A DNA stretch of 48,462 nucleotides from Lysobacteraceae bacterium NML07-0707 (GTDB taxonomy: Bacteria; Pseudomonadota; Gammaproteobacteria; Xanthomonadales; Xanthomonadaceae). The position numbers were made by a program, and so were the translations under genes. Position 1 is the first letter of the stretch, and every line of letters starts with the position of its first letter. Positions 1 through 8,331 of the stretch are shown piece by piece. The stretch covers positions 1 to 48,462 of the forward strand of contig NWQT01000029.1 of assembly GCA_002798295.1 (NCBI GenBank), in the 5' to 3' direction. A model generated the notes under the pieces. It was not told where the DNA came from. It searched no databases and saw only the letters and a program-made list of their open reading frames with translations.

Positions 1-120
1 CATCGTGCGGATGAGCTGGCGCTCTGGATGCATCATGACAACTTTCATCGGCCTCACTCGGCCACAGGACATTTGCCACCTGCTACTCGGTTGGGCTTTG
101 TGGGGGGTACAACGTGTTGA
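1..120 (+). CDS. C-terminal end of an IS481/IS3-like integrase-core transposase (partial at left edge)
   Basis: Reading frame 1 is open from the first base to a TGA at 118-120 and encodes 39 residues. It contains the string FHRPHSATGHLPPATRLG, which matches the C-terminal 'N..RPHSALG..PPA.R' signature of DDE integrase-core transposases of the IS481 and IS3 type. The catalytic core and start lie beyond the left edge. It ends 45 bases before pilR, in the position where the sensor kinase gene pilS is usually found, so an insertion may have separated the two genes. The family (IS481 versus a related group) cannot be fixed from the tail alone. Confidence 0.6.
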   Translation, partial: HRADELALWMHHDNFHRPHSATGHLPPATRLGFVGGTTC

Positions 121-165
121 GAAACTATAGCTAGAATTCGTCATCCCCCCAGCAGGAGCTTCGCC

Positions 166-1677
166 GTGCAACTCCAAACCGCCTTGGTTATTGACGATGA
201 ACGCGATATCCGCGAATTGCTTGTCGTGACCCTGACCCGGATGGGGCTGCGGGTGGAAACCGCCTCCACGGTGATTTCCGCCAAGCAGCAACTGGCGAGC
301 CAGGATTTTGATTTCTGCCTGACCGATATGCGCCTGCCCGATGGCAGCGGCATGGAGATTCTGGCGCATATCAGTGAGCACTATCCGCTCACGCCCGCCG
401 CCATGATTACCGCCTTTGGCAATGTCGAAGCAGCAGTCGAAGCCTTGAAGGCTGGTGCCTTCGATTTTGTTGCCAAGCCAGTGGATCTGGGCGTGCTGCG
501 CGATCTGGTGCGCCATGCCCTGAAACTGCGCGCCGAACGCAATGCCAGCCCTGAATCCATCCCGCAGGCCTTTGCCGAGCCTGCCACTACTACTGCCACC
601 GCCAGCAACCCGGCCACGGCAGGCCAGAGCCCCAAGGTCGCCACCGCGCAACCCTGTCCGCGTCTGCGCGGCCAGTCACCGGCCATGGAGCAATTACGCC
701 AGACCATCGCCAAAGTTGCCCGCTCACAGGCACCGGTATATATCTGGGGCGAATCCGGTACCGGCAAAGAGCTCACTGCCCGCAGCATCCATGAAGAAAG
801 CCCGCGCGCCTCTGGCCCGTTCATCCCGGTCAACTGCGGCGCCATTCCGGCCGAGCTGATGGAAAGCGAATTTTTTGGCCACAAAAAAGGCAGCTTCACT
901 GGCGCGCACGCCGACAAAGACGGCCTGTTCCAGGCGGCTCATGGCGGCACCTTGTTTCTGGATGAGGTCGCCGAACTACCACTGCCGATGCAGGTCAAAT
1001 TACTGCGCGCCATCCAGGAAAAAACCGTACGCCCGGTCGGCGCTGCCACCGAAATCAAGGTCGATGTGCGCATTCTTTCCGCCACCCACAAAGACCTGGC
1101 GCGACTGGTGGAAGAAGGCAAATTCCGCCATGACCTGTATTACCGCATCAATGTCATCGAGCTGCGCGTGCCGCCACTGCGCGAGCGCCGCAGCGACCTG
1201 CCGCTGCTTGCCGAAGGCATCCTCAAGCGTCTGGGTGAAGCTCACGGCATCACGCCCCCGGCGCTGGATGCCAGCGCGATGGCTGCGCTTGACCAGTATC
1301 CCTTTCCCGGCAATATCCGCGAACTGGAAAACCTGCTGGAGCGCGCCATGACCATGTCCGATGGTGACCGCATCCTGGCCGATGACCTGCATCTGCCAAA
1401 CAATGCGCCCACAGCTCCCCTGGAAACGCCCGCACCGCAGCCAGCCACTGCCCTCCCCTACACATCGACACCCGCCCAGGCCGCAGCCACACCGCTGTCT
1501 GAAGTCATCGACTGTGAAAATGGCTTGGCGCTGCCCGATGCCATCGAGCAAATGGAGCGCACCACCATTGAGCAAGCCCTGATCGCCAACCGCTATAACA
1601 AGACCAAAACCGCCGCCCAGCTCGGTATCACTTTCCGTGCCTTGCGCTACAAGCTGAAAAAACTGGGGATTGAGTAA
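166..1677 (+). CDS. pilR: Sigma-54-dependent two-component response regulator, PilR type
   Basis: A 503-residue NtrC-class regulator that, in the PilR subfamily, activates sigma-54 transcription of pilin (pilA) after phosphorylation by PilS. The receiver domain (about 1-120) has acidic residues D10/D11, phospho-acceptor D54 and K104. A Thr/Ala/Pro-rich linker (about 125-165) leads to the AAA+ domain with Walker A GESGTGKE (about 196-203), a GSFTGA loop that contacts sigma-54 (about 242-247) and Walker B GGTLFLDE (about 260-267). A second linker precedes a Fis-type helix-turn-helix at the C terminus, ending [15 protein letters not shown], which is typical of PilR. The start is GTG at 166, chosen because AGGAG lies 7 bases upstream. 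pilS is not next to it in the window. The general class is certain; the PilR assignment is likely. Confidence 0.82.
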   Translation: MQLQTALVIDDERDIRELLVVTLTRMGLRVETASTVISAKQQLASQDFDFCLTDMRLPDGSGMEILAHISEHYPLTPAAMITAFGNVEAAVEALKAGAFDFVAKPVDLGVLRDLVRHALKLRAERNASPESIPQAFAEPATTTATASNPATAGQSPKVATAQPCPRLRGQSPAMEQLRQTIAKVARSQAPVYIWGESGTGKELTARSIHEESPRASGPFIPVNCGAIPAELMESEFFGHKKGSFTGAHADKDGLFQAAHGGTLFLDEVAELPLPMQVKLLRAIQEKTVRPVGAATEIKVDVRILSATHKDLARLVEEGKFRHDLYYRINVIELRVPPLRERRSDLPLLAEGILKRLGEAHGITPPALDASAMAALDQYPFPGNIRELENLLERAMTMSDGDRILADDLHLPNNAPTAPLETPAPQPATALPYTSTPAQAAATPLSEVIDCENGLALPDAIEQMERTTIEQALIANRYNKTKTAAQLGITFRALRYKLKKLGIE

Positions 1678-1705
1678 TTACTAAGGGTCTTAGGAAGTTA
1701 AGGAT

Positions 1706-2425
1706 TTAGATAAGCTGCTCAAGCAGCATTTTCATCGAGAGTTTGTAGAGATTATCGCGTCGATGGTTGAAGCGGAACTCGGTTTCTGTAATGACCCACT
1801 GATTTCCTGCTCAGGTGTTACCTTCACTAGAGGAGACACCCAATGAGTGCAGTAATGGACGAAGCAATCAAGCGTTGGACAGCGCGGCGCAAGTCGGCGC
1901 TGGTGCTTGAGATCATCCAGGGCAAGACGACGGTGGCTGAGGCAAGTCGTCAATTTGACCTGACCCCGGCAGAGGTTGAAGCTTGGGTAGAGGACGGCAA
2001 GCGTGGCATGGAGAATGCCTTGCGCGCCAAGCCCGAGGACATTCGCCAGCCGTCGGTGTGGATGATGCTGTTGGGGTTCACTTTGCCGAGGATGATGGTT
2101 TGCAGCGTGGTTTTGGGGGCATGGTGTAAACACAGTCACCGCGCCCCGGTAGACCAAAGACGATGGTTTTGCCGCCTGCGCCACGCCCGCGTTTGCCCGG
2201 ATACGCTTGGAGCCGAAATAGGATTCATCGGCTTCAAGCTCGCCCGAGAACGGAGACTGCGCAGCGCATTGCTGAGCCAGGCGGGACACGGATGCGTTGC
2301 TACTTCGCATTGACCGAACGCACGGAAAGGCCACACAACTGCGCGGTATCCGTGGAGGTCAAGTCCATGGCAAAAAGGCGCAAAAGATGTCGAAATTTGG
2401 CCTCGCTGATTTTTGAATGGCGCTA
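1706..2425 (-). pseudogene. IS1595-family transposase remnant, frameshifted and interrupted
   Basis: Minus-strand frames give in succession KISEAKFRHLLRLFAMDLTS (helix-turn-helix part), AEQ-like then QSPFSGELEADESYFG (DDE core with the first Asp), KRGRGAGGKTIVFG and TIILGKVNPNSIIHTDGW (second Asp). These pieces are in different frames, so at least three frameshifts separate them. After HTDGWR (near 2050) the homology stops, and it resumes near 1800 with ETEFRFNHRRDNLYKLSMKM, the typical C-terminal end of these enzymes, with its stop at 1706-1708. The gap between is filled by the orfA fragment of an IS3-type element. The gene is clearly dead. Confidence 0.7.
1843..2049 (+). pseudogene. IS3-family OrfA fragment (helix-turn-helix protein) nested in the IS1595 remnant
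   Basis: From ATG 1843 the reading frame gives a transposase helix-turn-helix protein (KRWTARRKSALVLEIIQGKT, then VAEASRQFDLTPAEVEAWVE) that matches the N-terminal part of IS3-family OrfA proteins, with AGAGGAG 8 bases upstream of the start. Homology ends around residue 67 (AKPEDIR). From there the frame runs on into antisense IS1595 sequence to a stop at 2313, giving a meaningless tail. No OrfB follows, so this is a truncated insertion or the product of a later deletion. A short chimeric protein of 156 residues could still be made. Confidence 0.65.
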
Positions 2426-2525
2426 GCACCTGTTTTTACTTGACATTTCACGAAGTTAGCATGTGACATGAGCACATGTTTGCTTCCTAAGCCCCTTACC
2501 AAAACCTCGCTTGAAGACCGGCAAA

Positions 2526-2555
2526 CGCCGTGACGCAGGTATCTGCGCCACGGCG
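2526..2555 (-). terminator. Probable intrinsic terminator of clpB
   Basis: A 12-bp stem (CGCCGTGGCGCA / TGCGTCACGGCG on the minus strand, one G-T pair) with a six-base loop lies about 30 bases past the clpB stop. Only a short T run (TTT) follows, so termination strength is uncertain. Confidence 0.45.
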
Positions 2556-2583
2556 CCAGGGTTTTACCGTTCAGGCCTGAAGT

Positions 2584-5181
2584 TTATGCAGCGCTGGCGG
2601 CCTTGTGGAACACCAGTTTGCCGCCTTCGGCATCCACGGTAATGGTGTCGCCGGGGGCGAAGTCGCCCGCCAGGATGCGCTGTGCCAGCGGGTTTTCCAG
2701 TTGCTGCTGTATGGCGCGCTTCAAGGGGCGTGCGCCATACACCGGGTCAAAGCCGATATTGCCAAGCAGCTCGTAGGCGTTATCGGAAAGCTGCAAGGCC
2801 AGGCTGCGCTCGGCCAGACGCTTTTCCAGACCGCGCATCTGGATACGGGCGATGGCCTTGATGCCGGCCTTGTCCAGCGGATGGAATACCACGATGTCGT
2901 CCAGGCGGTTGATGAACTCGGGACGGAAATGCGCCTGCACCACGCCCATCACCGCGGCCTTCATCTGTGTATAGCCTTCCGCCGAGTTGTCCCCGGCCAG
3001 CTCCTGAATCTGGTGGCTGCCAAGGTTGGAAGTCATCACGATGACAGTATTGCGGAAGTCCACGGTGCGCCCCTGACCATCGGTCAGGCGGCCATCATCC
3101 AGCACTTGCAGCAGGATGTTGAATACGTCCGGATGGGCCTTTTCCACCTCGTCCAGCAAAATCACGCTGTATGGCCGACGGCGCACCGCCTCGGTGAGAT
3201 AGCCGCCTTCCTCATAGCCGACATAGCCCGGCGGCGCGCCAATCAGACGGGCGACCGAGTGCTTTTCCATGAACTCGCTCATGTCGATGCGCACCATCGC
3301 ATCCTGAGAGTCGAACAGGAAATCGGCCAATGCCTTGGTCAGCTCGGTCTTGCCGACCCCGGTGGGCCCCAGAAACAGGAACGAGCCGGACGGGCGGTTC
3401 GGGTCGGACAGCCCGGCGCGCGAGCGGCGCACCGCATCGGAGACCACTTTCACGGCTTCTTCCTGCCCCACTACGCGCTCATGCAGATGCGCTTCCATGC
3501 GCAGCAGTTTTTCGCGCTCACCTTCGAGCATTTTGCTGACCGGAATGCCGGTCCAGCGGCTGACCACTTCGGCGATTTCTTCGGCGGTGACTTTGTCCTG
3601 CAATAGCTGAAAACCACTGGTTTCGGCTTCCTGTGCGGCCTTGAGCTGCTTTTCCAGCGCCGGCAGCTGGCCGTACTGGATTTCGCTCATGCGCGCAAAA
3701 TCTTGCACGCGCTGCGCTGCCTCCAGTTGCAGGCGAGCCTGTTCAATCTGTTCCTTGATCTTGGTTGCGCCCTGCAAGGTGGCTTTTTCTGCCTTCCAGA
3801 TTTCTTCCAGATCCTGATATTCGCGCTCCAGCGTGCTGATTTGCTCCTCCAGATCGGCAAGGCGCTTCTGGCTTTCGGCGTCCTTTTCTTTCTTCAAGGC
3901 TTCGCGCTGGATTTTCAGCTGAATCAGGCGCCGCTCCTTGCGGTCAAGCTCCTCGGGCTTGGAGTCGATTTCCATGCGGATGCGGCTGGCGGCCTCGTCC
4001 ATCAGGTCGATGGCCTTGTCCGGCAATTGCCGGTCGCTGATATAGCGGTTGGAGAGCGTAGCCGCGGCGACGATGGCCGGGTCGGTGATTTCCACGCCGT
4101 GATGCACCGCATATTTTTCTTTCAGCCCGCGCAGGATGGCGATGGTGTCCTCCACGCTCGGCTCGCCGACAAACACCTTCTGGAAGCGGCGCTCCAGTGC
4201 GGCGTCTTTTTCGATGTACTGGCGGTATTCGTCGAGCGTGGTAGCGCCGATGCAGTGCAGCTCGCCGCGCGCCAGTGCGGGTTTTAGCATATTGCCCGCA
4301 TCCATGGCGCCATCGGCCTTGCCGGCGCCGACCATGGTGTGCAGCTCGTCGATGAACAGGATGATCTGACCCTCGCTCTTGGCCAGGTCATTGAGCACCG
4401 CCTTGAGGCGCTCTTCAAACTCGCCGCGGAACTTCGCCCCGGCAATCAGTGCGCCCATGTCCAGCGAGAGCACGCGCTTGCCGCGCAAGCCTTCGGGCAC
4501 TTCACCATTGACGATGCGCTGCGCCAACCCTTCGACAATCGCGGTCTTGCCCACGCCCGGCTCGCCAATCAGCACCGGATTGTTTTTGGTGCGCCGTTGC
4601 AGCACCTGGATGCAGCGGCGGATTTCTTCGTCGCGGCCAATTACCGGATCGAGCTTGCCCTTTTCGTGACGGGCAGTGAGATCGACACAGTATTTCTCCA
4701 GCGCCTGACGCTGGTCTTCGGCATTTTCGTTTTGCACGCTTTCCCCTCCTCGCATATGGTCAATGGCCGTTTCCAGTGCTTGCCTGTCAATAGCTGCGGC
4801 CTTCAGGGCACGGCCTGCTTCGCCGCTGTCGTCCAGTGCGGCCAGCAGGAACAGCTCGCTGGCGATGAAGGCATCGCCGCGCTGCTGCGCCAGTTTGTCG
4901 GTGATATTGAAGAGCCGCGCCAGATCATTGCTGATGCTGATTTGTCCGGCCTGGCCGCTGACCTTGGGCAGCGCATCGAGAAGCTCCACCAAGCGGCTGC
5001 GCAGCAGCGGCACATTAACCCCGGCCTGTGCCAGCAACGCCCGGCTGCTGCCGCCTTGCTGGTCAAGCAATGCCAGCAACAAATGCGCAGGCTCAATCAG
5101 GCTGTTGTCGCGTCCCACAGCCAGCGACTGCGCATCGGCAATCGCCTGCTGGAAGCGCGTAGTGAGTTTGTCCATTCGCAT
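2584..5181 (-). CDS. clpB: ATP-dependent disaggregase ClpB (Hsp104 family)
   Basis: An 865-residue Hsp100 protein, close to the usual 857-861, that pulls polypeptides out of cytosolic aggregates together with DnaK/DnaJ/GrpE. The N-terminal Clp repeat domain (about 1-145) is followed by AAA-1 with Walker A GEPGVGKT (about 206-213) and Walker B ILFIDELH, then a long coiled-coil middle domain (about 410-530; [20 protein letters not shown]) that distinguishes ClpB from ClpA/ClpC. AAA-2 follows, with Walker A GPTGVGKT (about 607-614) and Walker [12 protein letters not shown]. The start [12 protein letters not shown] aligns with known ClpB N termini. It is monocistronic, behind a sigma-32-like promoter at 5221-5249. 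Confidence 0.97.
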   Translation of the reverse strand: MRMDKLTTRFQQAIADAQSLAVGRDNSLIEPAHLLLALLDQQGGSSRALLAQAGVNVPLLRSRLVELLDALPKVSGQAGQISISNDLARLFNITDKLAQQRGDAFIASELFLLAALDDSGEAGRALKAAAIDRQALETAIDHMRGGESVQNENAEDQRQALEKYCVDLTARHEKGKLDPVIGRDEEIRRCIQVLQRRTKNNPVLIGEPGVGKTAIVEGLAQRIVNGEVPEGLRGKRVLSLDMGALIAGAKFRGEFEERLKAVLNDLAKSEGQIILFIDELHTMVGAGKADGAMDAGNMLKPALARGELHCIGATTLDEYRQYIEKDAALERRFQKVFVGEPSVEDTIAILRGLKEKYAVHHGVEITDPAIVAAATLSNRYISDRQLPDKAIDLMDEAASRIRMEIDSKPEELDRKERRLIQLKIQREALKKEKDAESQKRLADLEEQISTLEREYQDLEEIWKAEKATLQGATKIKEQIEQARLQLEAAQRVQDFARMSEIQYGQLPALEKQLKAAQEAETSGFQLLQDKVTAEEIAEVVSRWTGIPVSKMLEGEREKLLRMEAHLHERVVGQEEAVKVVSDAVRRSRAGLSDPNRPSGSFLFLGPTGVGKTELTKALADFLFDSQDAMVRIDMSEFMEKHSVARLIGAPPGYVGYEEGGYLTEAVRRRPYSVILLDEVEKAHPDVFNILLQVLDDGRLTDGQGRTVDFRNTVIVMTSNLGSHQIQELAGDNSAEGYTQMKAAVMGVVQAHFRPEFINRLDDIVVFHPLDKAGIKAIARIQMRGLEKRLAERSLALQLSDNAYELLGNIGFDPVYGARPLKRAIQQQLENPLAQRILAGDFAPGDTITVDAEGGKLVFHKAASAA

Positions 5182-5220
5182 GAGATTTGAAATTGAAAGG
5201 CGGCTATCCGCGATACTCTC

Positions 5221-5249
5221 AAAGTGGGGATAAAGCCCTGGATTTCAAG
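5221..5249 (-). promoter_or_regulatory. Sigma-32 (RpoH) heat-shock promoter of clpB
   Basis: On the minus strand the sequence reads CTTGAAA (5249-5243), a 13-base spacer, then CCCCACTTT (5229-5221). The RpoH consensus is CTTGAAA with 11-16 bases to CCCCATnT, so the -35 is perfect and the -10 differs at one core position. It ends 39 bases before the clpB start codon, a sensible leader length, and clpB is a classic RpoH target. Confidence 0.85.
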
Positions 5250-5340
5250 CAACGATACCTAATCAAGCCATGTCCCATCCGGTGCAATTGCATCCGCTTA
5301 TCCGGCCTTGAATGGTGGTGTTTACCGCCATAAATGTTGA

Positions 5341-5355
5341 TGAAATAATATTTCA
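5341..5355. promoter_or_regulatory. Palindromic AT-rich candidate operator upstream of the TonB receptor gene
   Basis: TGAAAT-AAT-ATTTCA is a perfect 6+3+6 palindrome whose centre lies about 32 bases before the start codon at 5380. It overlaps a second inverted repeat AATAATA (5344-5350) / TATTATT (5357-5363). The location and AT-richness suit a repressor site, for example of a metal regulator, but the match to the Fur consensus is poor, so the regulator is unknown. Confidence 0.4.
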
Positions 5356-5379
5356 CTATTATTACCATCCCCAATCCCC

Positions 5380-7599
5380 ATGCGCCCGCATCTTCTAACC
5401 TGCGCCCTGTTCGGTGCGCTTGCCTCGATCCCCCCCGTCCCGGCGCTTGCCGCCGACAGCCCCACCGAGCCCTCTGCACGGCAGGCCTCCGAGCAGCTCG
5501 ACCGGGTCGTGGTCACCGCCACCCGTAATGCCGGCAATGCACAGCAAATCGCCGCCAGTGTCAGCGTGCAGGACAAACAGGCGCTTGATCGCAAGGGTTT
5601 TTATGCCGGCGGCGACGAGTTCCGCGGCGTGCCGGGGGTGTTCTTCCGCCGCGGCCAGGGCGACAACGAGGACATCCTGTCGATCAATTTCCGCGGCATT
5701 ATCGGCACGCACGGCAATGACACCTTTCTGGCGCTTTTCGATGGTCTGTCGTTCCTGAGCCCGGATGATGAACTGCTGATGCAGGAGCTGCCCTATGCGG
5801 CGGTGGACCGGGTGGAAATCGTGCGCGGCCCGGTATCGGCGCTGTATGGACGCGGCGGACTGGCCGGGGCGGTGAACTATATTTCCATCGACCCCGAAAG
5901 CGATGCCAGCCACGTGTCGCTACGGCTGGGCAGCGAGAACTACCGCCGCGGGCAAGTACTCTTCACCCGCGCCGGGGAAAATCGCAGCGGACTGGTGCTG
6001 AGCGCCACGCATGAGCGCGCCGATGGCTGGCGTGACAACAATGCCCGGGAAAGCACCCAGCTGTTCGCCAAGGGGATACTGCCGCTGGGCGAGCATTTGC
6101 AACTGACCCTGTATGGCAGCTACCTCGACAAGCAATACCAGACTGGCGGCGGTATGCCGACGCTGGCCGATGGCAGGCTATACCCGCTGCATGGCGGACG
6201 CAAGGCGTATTACGGCCTGCCCGGCTCCGGCCAGGAGGTGCGTGCCTGGTTCGGTGTAGCGCGGCTGTCATGGCAGATGAGCGAGCATCTGAACCTGACC
6301 ACCACATTGATGCATCGTCACCGCGATTCGCAGGCCAGGCTGAGTTTCTATGACCCCTGGCTATTCGATGCGGATAATCATGTGCTGGGCGTCAACGGCT
6401 TCCACAACGACAGCCGCACGCCGACCCGTTTCCTGGAAAGCACGCTGAACTGGCGCGGCGAACGCCACCAGCTCACTGCCGGGGCCAGCCTGGAGCTGGC
6501 TCGTCCCAAGTCGCGGGATAGCTGGTCGGGGCAGAATGGCTTCAGCGATGAATGCGGCTTTACCTGGTATGCCAATCTGTTTGATACCCGTAGCGGCGCA
6601 TGGATCAACCGCGATCATCCCTGCCAGTCGTTCGACCTGCGCAACCATTCACATAGCCGCACCGAGTTCCGCGCGCTCTTTGTGCAGGACGAAATCGAGC
6701 TGAATGATCACTGGCGGCTGACCCTGGGTGCGCGCCATGACAGCTTCCGGCGCAGCGTCAGGCAACTGCCCAGCGATGTGGTTGCCAGCGAGCGCAGCGA
6801 GCAGCAGCGCGACCAGCATGTCAGCCCGAAGGCCGCGCTCGCCTATCGCTTCGGCAACAGCCAGCTGTATGCCGCCTATGGTCAGGGCTATAGCTCCAAC
6901 TTCGGCCCGATCTGGCGCTGGGACCCGGCTGCCTACCGCCGTGATACCCTCCCAAGCACCCTGGAAAGCATTGAGCTCGGCTACAAGGGCAGCCTGCTCG
7001 GGCAGCGCCTGCAACTGGCCGCAGCGGTATTCCAGATGCAGCAGAAGAACCGAGTCTTCAGCGTGGACAATCCCGAGGCGCAGCACGATCCCATGCAGCC
7101 CGGCACCCTGATCCTGAGCGGCCCGCCGCTGCAAAGCCGCGGTGCCGAGCTATCGCTGCGGACGCGCCTGGGTGATGACACCCGGCTTGACTTCAGTGCC
7201 AGCTGGGTGGATGCCAAGTGGCGCGCCTCGGATTTCTATGCGCGCCATCCGTCGCTGCCGAACCTCGCCGGGCGCACCCCGGTGGGCGTACCGGAAACGA
7301 TGTGGAACCTTGGCCTTGAGCAGCGTTTTTCCGACTGGCTTTCCGGCCATATCGGCTACGAGTGGTACGACGACTATTTCATCAGCCTGGACAATATGCG
7401 CAAGGGGGGCGGGCACGGGCTTGGCAATATGAGCCTCACCCTGACCCCGCCAGCCATTCCACGACTGACCGCAGCGCTTGTGGTCAGCAATTTGTTCGAC
7501 CGCAACTATCACTATCTGTACGGCAATGCCCGCGATGTCACGCTGGCAGTCCCGGGGGTGCCGCGGCAGCTGTGGCTCAACCTGCGCTATGACTTCTGA
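5380..7599 (+). CDS. TonB-dependent outer-membrane receptor
   Basis: A 739-residue outer-membrane active transporter. A signal peptide (about 1-25, ending ALAA) is followed by a TonB box region DRVVVTATR (about 41-49), a plug domain (about 55-165; IVRGPVSALYGRGGLAGAVN) and a 22-strand barrel ending in the usual terminal Phe (LRYDF). The length fits FecA/FhuA-like siderophore or metal-complex receptors, but no substrate can be read from the sequence. It is the first gene of a tight run: the ABC ATPase starts 15 bases after its stop, followed by two overlapping permease genes. This suggests the receptor and the ABC system handle the same or a linked substrate. A palindrome lies just upstream. 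The start at 5380 is the only ATG before the signal peptide; no strong ribosome binding site is visible. Confidence 0.9.
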   Translation: MRPHLLTCALFGALASIPPVPALAADSPTEPSARQASEQLDRVVVTATRNAGNAQQIAASVSVQDKQALDRKGFYAGGDEFRGVPGVFFRRGQGDNEDILSINFRGIIGTHGNDTFLALFDGLSFLSPDDELLMQELPYAAVDRVEIVRGPVSALYGRGGLAGAVNYISIDPESDASHVSLRLGSENYRRGQVLFTRAGENRSGLVLSATHERADGWRDNNARESTQLFAKGILPLGEHLQLTLYGSYLDKQYQTGGGMPTLADGRLYPLHGGRKAYYGLPGSGQEVRAWFGVARLSWQMSEHLNLTTTLMHRHRDSQARLSFYDPWLFDADNHVLGVNGFHNDSRTPTRFLESTLNWRGERHQLTAGASLELARPKSRDSWSGQNGFSDECGFTWYANLFDTRSGAWINRDHPCQSFDLRNHSHSRTEFRALFVQDEIELNDHWRLTLGARHDSFRRSVRQLPSDVVASERSEQQRDQHVSPKAALAYRFGNSQLYAAYGQGYSSNFGPIWRWDPAAYRRDTLPSTLESIELGYKGSLLGQRLQLAAAVFQMQQKNRVFSVDNPEAQHDPMQPGTLILSGPPLQSRGAELSLRTRLGDDTRLDFSASWVDAKWRASDFYARHPSLPNLAGRTPVGVPETMWNLGLEQRFSDWLSGHIGYEWYDDYFISLDNMRKGGGHGLGNMSLTLTPPAIPRLTAALVVSNLFDRNYHYLYGNARDVTLAVPGVPRQLWLNLRYDF

Positions 7600-7614
7600 C
7601 CGGGAGAACTCACC

Positions 7615-8331
7615 ATGCCCCTGATCTCCACCCATGGCCTTGGCAAACGCTATGGCCGGCAAGTCGCTCTTGAGGCGCTGGATCTGAGCGTCGAGGCCGG
7701 TGAAGTGCTGTGCCTCCTGGGCGCCAATGGTGCCGGCAAGACCACCACCTTGAACCTGTTGCTCGGCTTTCTTGCGCCAAGCAGCGGCGAGGCACGCATC
7801 GACGGCCGCAATGTGCATCAAGACCCCGAGGCGGCGCGTGCCGTGCTTGGCTATCTGCCGGAAGTGGTGCAGCTCTACCCGCTGCTGACCGGAATCGAGA
7901 CCCTGCGTTATTTCATTGATCTGTCCGGAAGGCCGTGTCCTGCCCAGGCCGAGTTGCAGGCGATGCTGGACCGGGTCGGCCTGCAACGCGATGCACATGA
8001 CCGTGCCGTGGGGCAATATTCCAAAGGCATGCGCCAGAAGCTCGGCCTTGCCATTGCGCTGTCCAAGGGCGCGCGCGCACTGCTGCTGGACGAGCCGCTG
8101 TCCGGGCTCGACCCCAAGGCGGCCAACGAGCTGGTCGCGCTGGTACGCGCATTGGCGGCTGAGGGTCATGCCATTCTCGCCGTCACCCACGACATCTTCC
8201 GCGCCCAGCAGATGGCCGACCGGATCGGCATCATGCGTCAGGGACGACTGATTGAAATGCTTGATCCGCGCAATATGAGCGCCAGCGAAATCGAGGCGCT
8301 GTATGTGCATCATCTGCGGGATCTGGCATGA
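7615..8331 (+). CDS. ABC transporter ATP-binding protein (ABC-2 / NosF-like)
   Basis: A 238-residue stand-alone ATPase that powers the two permeases encoded next to it. It has Walker A GANGAGKT (about 38-45), a Q-loop region (LGYLPEVVQLYP), signature YSKGMRQK, Walker B ALLLDEPLSGLD and a switch His (AVTHD). The variant signature 'YSKGM.QK' is typical of ABC-2 exporters such as NosF and CcmA-like ATPases rather than of importers. GGGAGAA stands 6 bases before the ATG. Its last codons overlap the next gene by four bases (ATGA), so the two are translationally coupled. Confidence 0.92.
   Translation: MPLISTHGLGKRYGRQVALEALDLSVEAGEVLCLLGANGAGKTTTLNLLLGFLAPSSGEARIDGRNVHQDPEAARAVLGYLPEVVQLYPLLTGIETLRYFIDLSGRPCPAQAELQAMLDRVGLQRDAHDRAVGQYSKGMRQKLGLAIALSKGARALLLDEPLSGLDPKAANELVALVRALAAEGHAILAVTHDIFRAQQMADRIGIMRQGRLIEMLDPRNMSASEIEALYVHHLRDLA

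Larger units (their letters stand above)
1685..2495 (-). mobile_element. Decayed IS1595-family (ISXO2-like) insertion sequence
   Basis: The element is bounded by imperfect inverted repeats: GGGTCTTAGGAAGTTAA at the left (from 1685) and, on the opposite strand, GGGGCTTAGGAAGCAAA at the right (ending at 2495). The flanks TTACTAA (1678-1684) and TTACCAA (2496-2502) match at six of seven positions and may be a worn target duplication. The transposase runs on the minus strand and is broken by frameshifts, and a piece of an IS3-type orfA in the opposite direction replaces its C-terminal third. It lies between pilR (stop at 1677) and the 3' end of clpB. It is not expected to be active. Confidence 0.72.

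Noticed and set aside
1732-2334. 200-codon minus-strand frame over the insertion region
   Set aside because: It stitches together out-of-frame pieces of the broken IS1595-type transposase and antisense orfA; real homology changes frame several times.
5341-5363. Fur box before the TonB receptor
   Set aside because: Only partial agreement with the 19-base Fur consensus; kept as a palindrome of unknown regulator.
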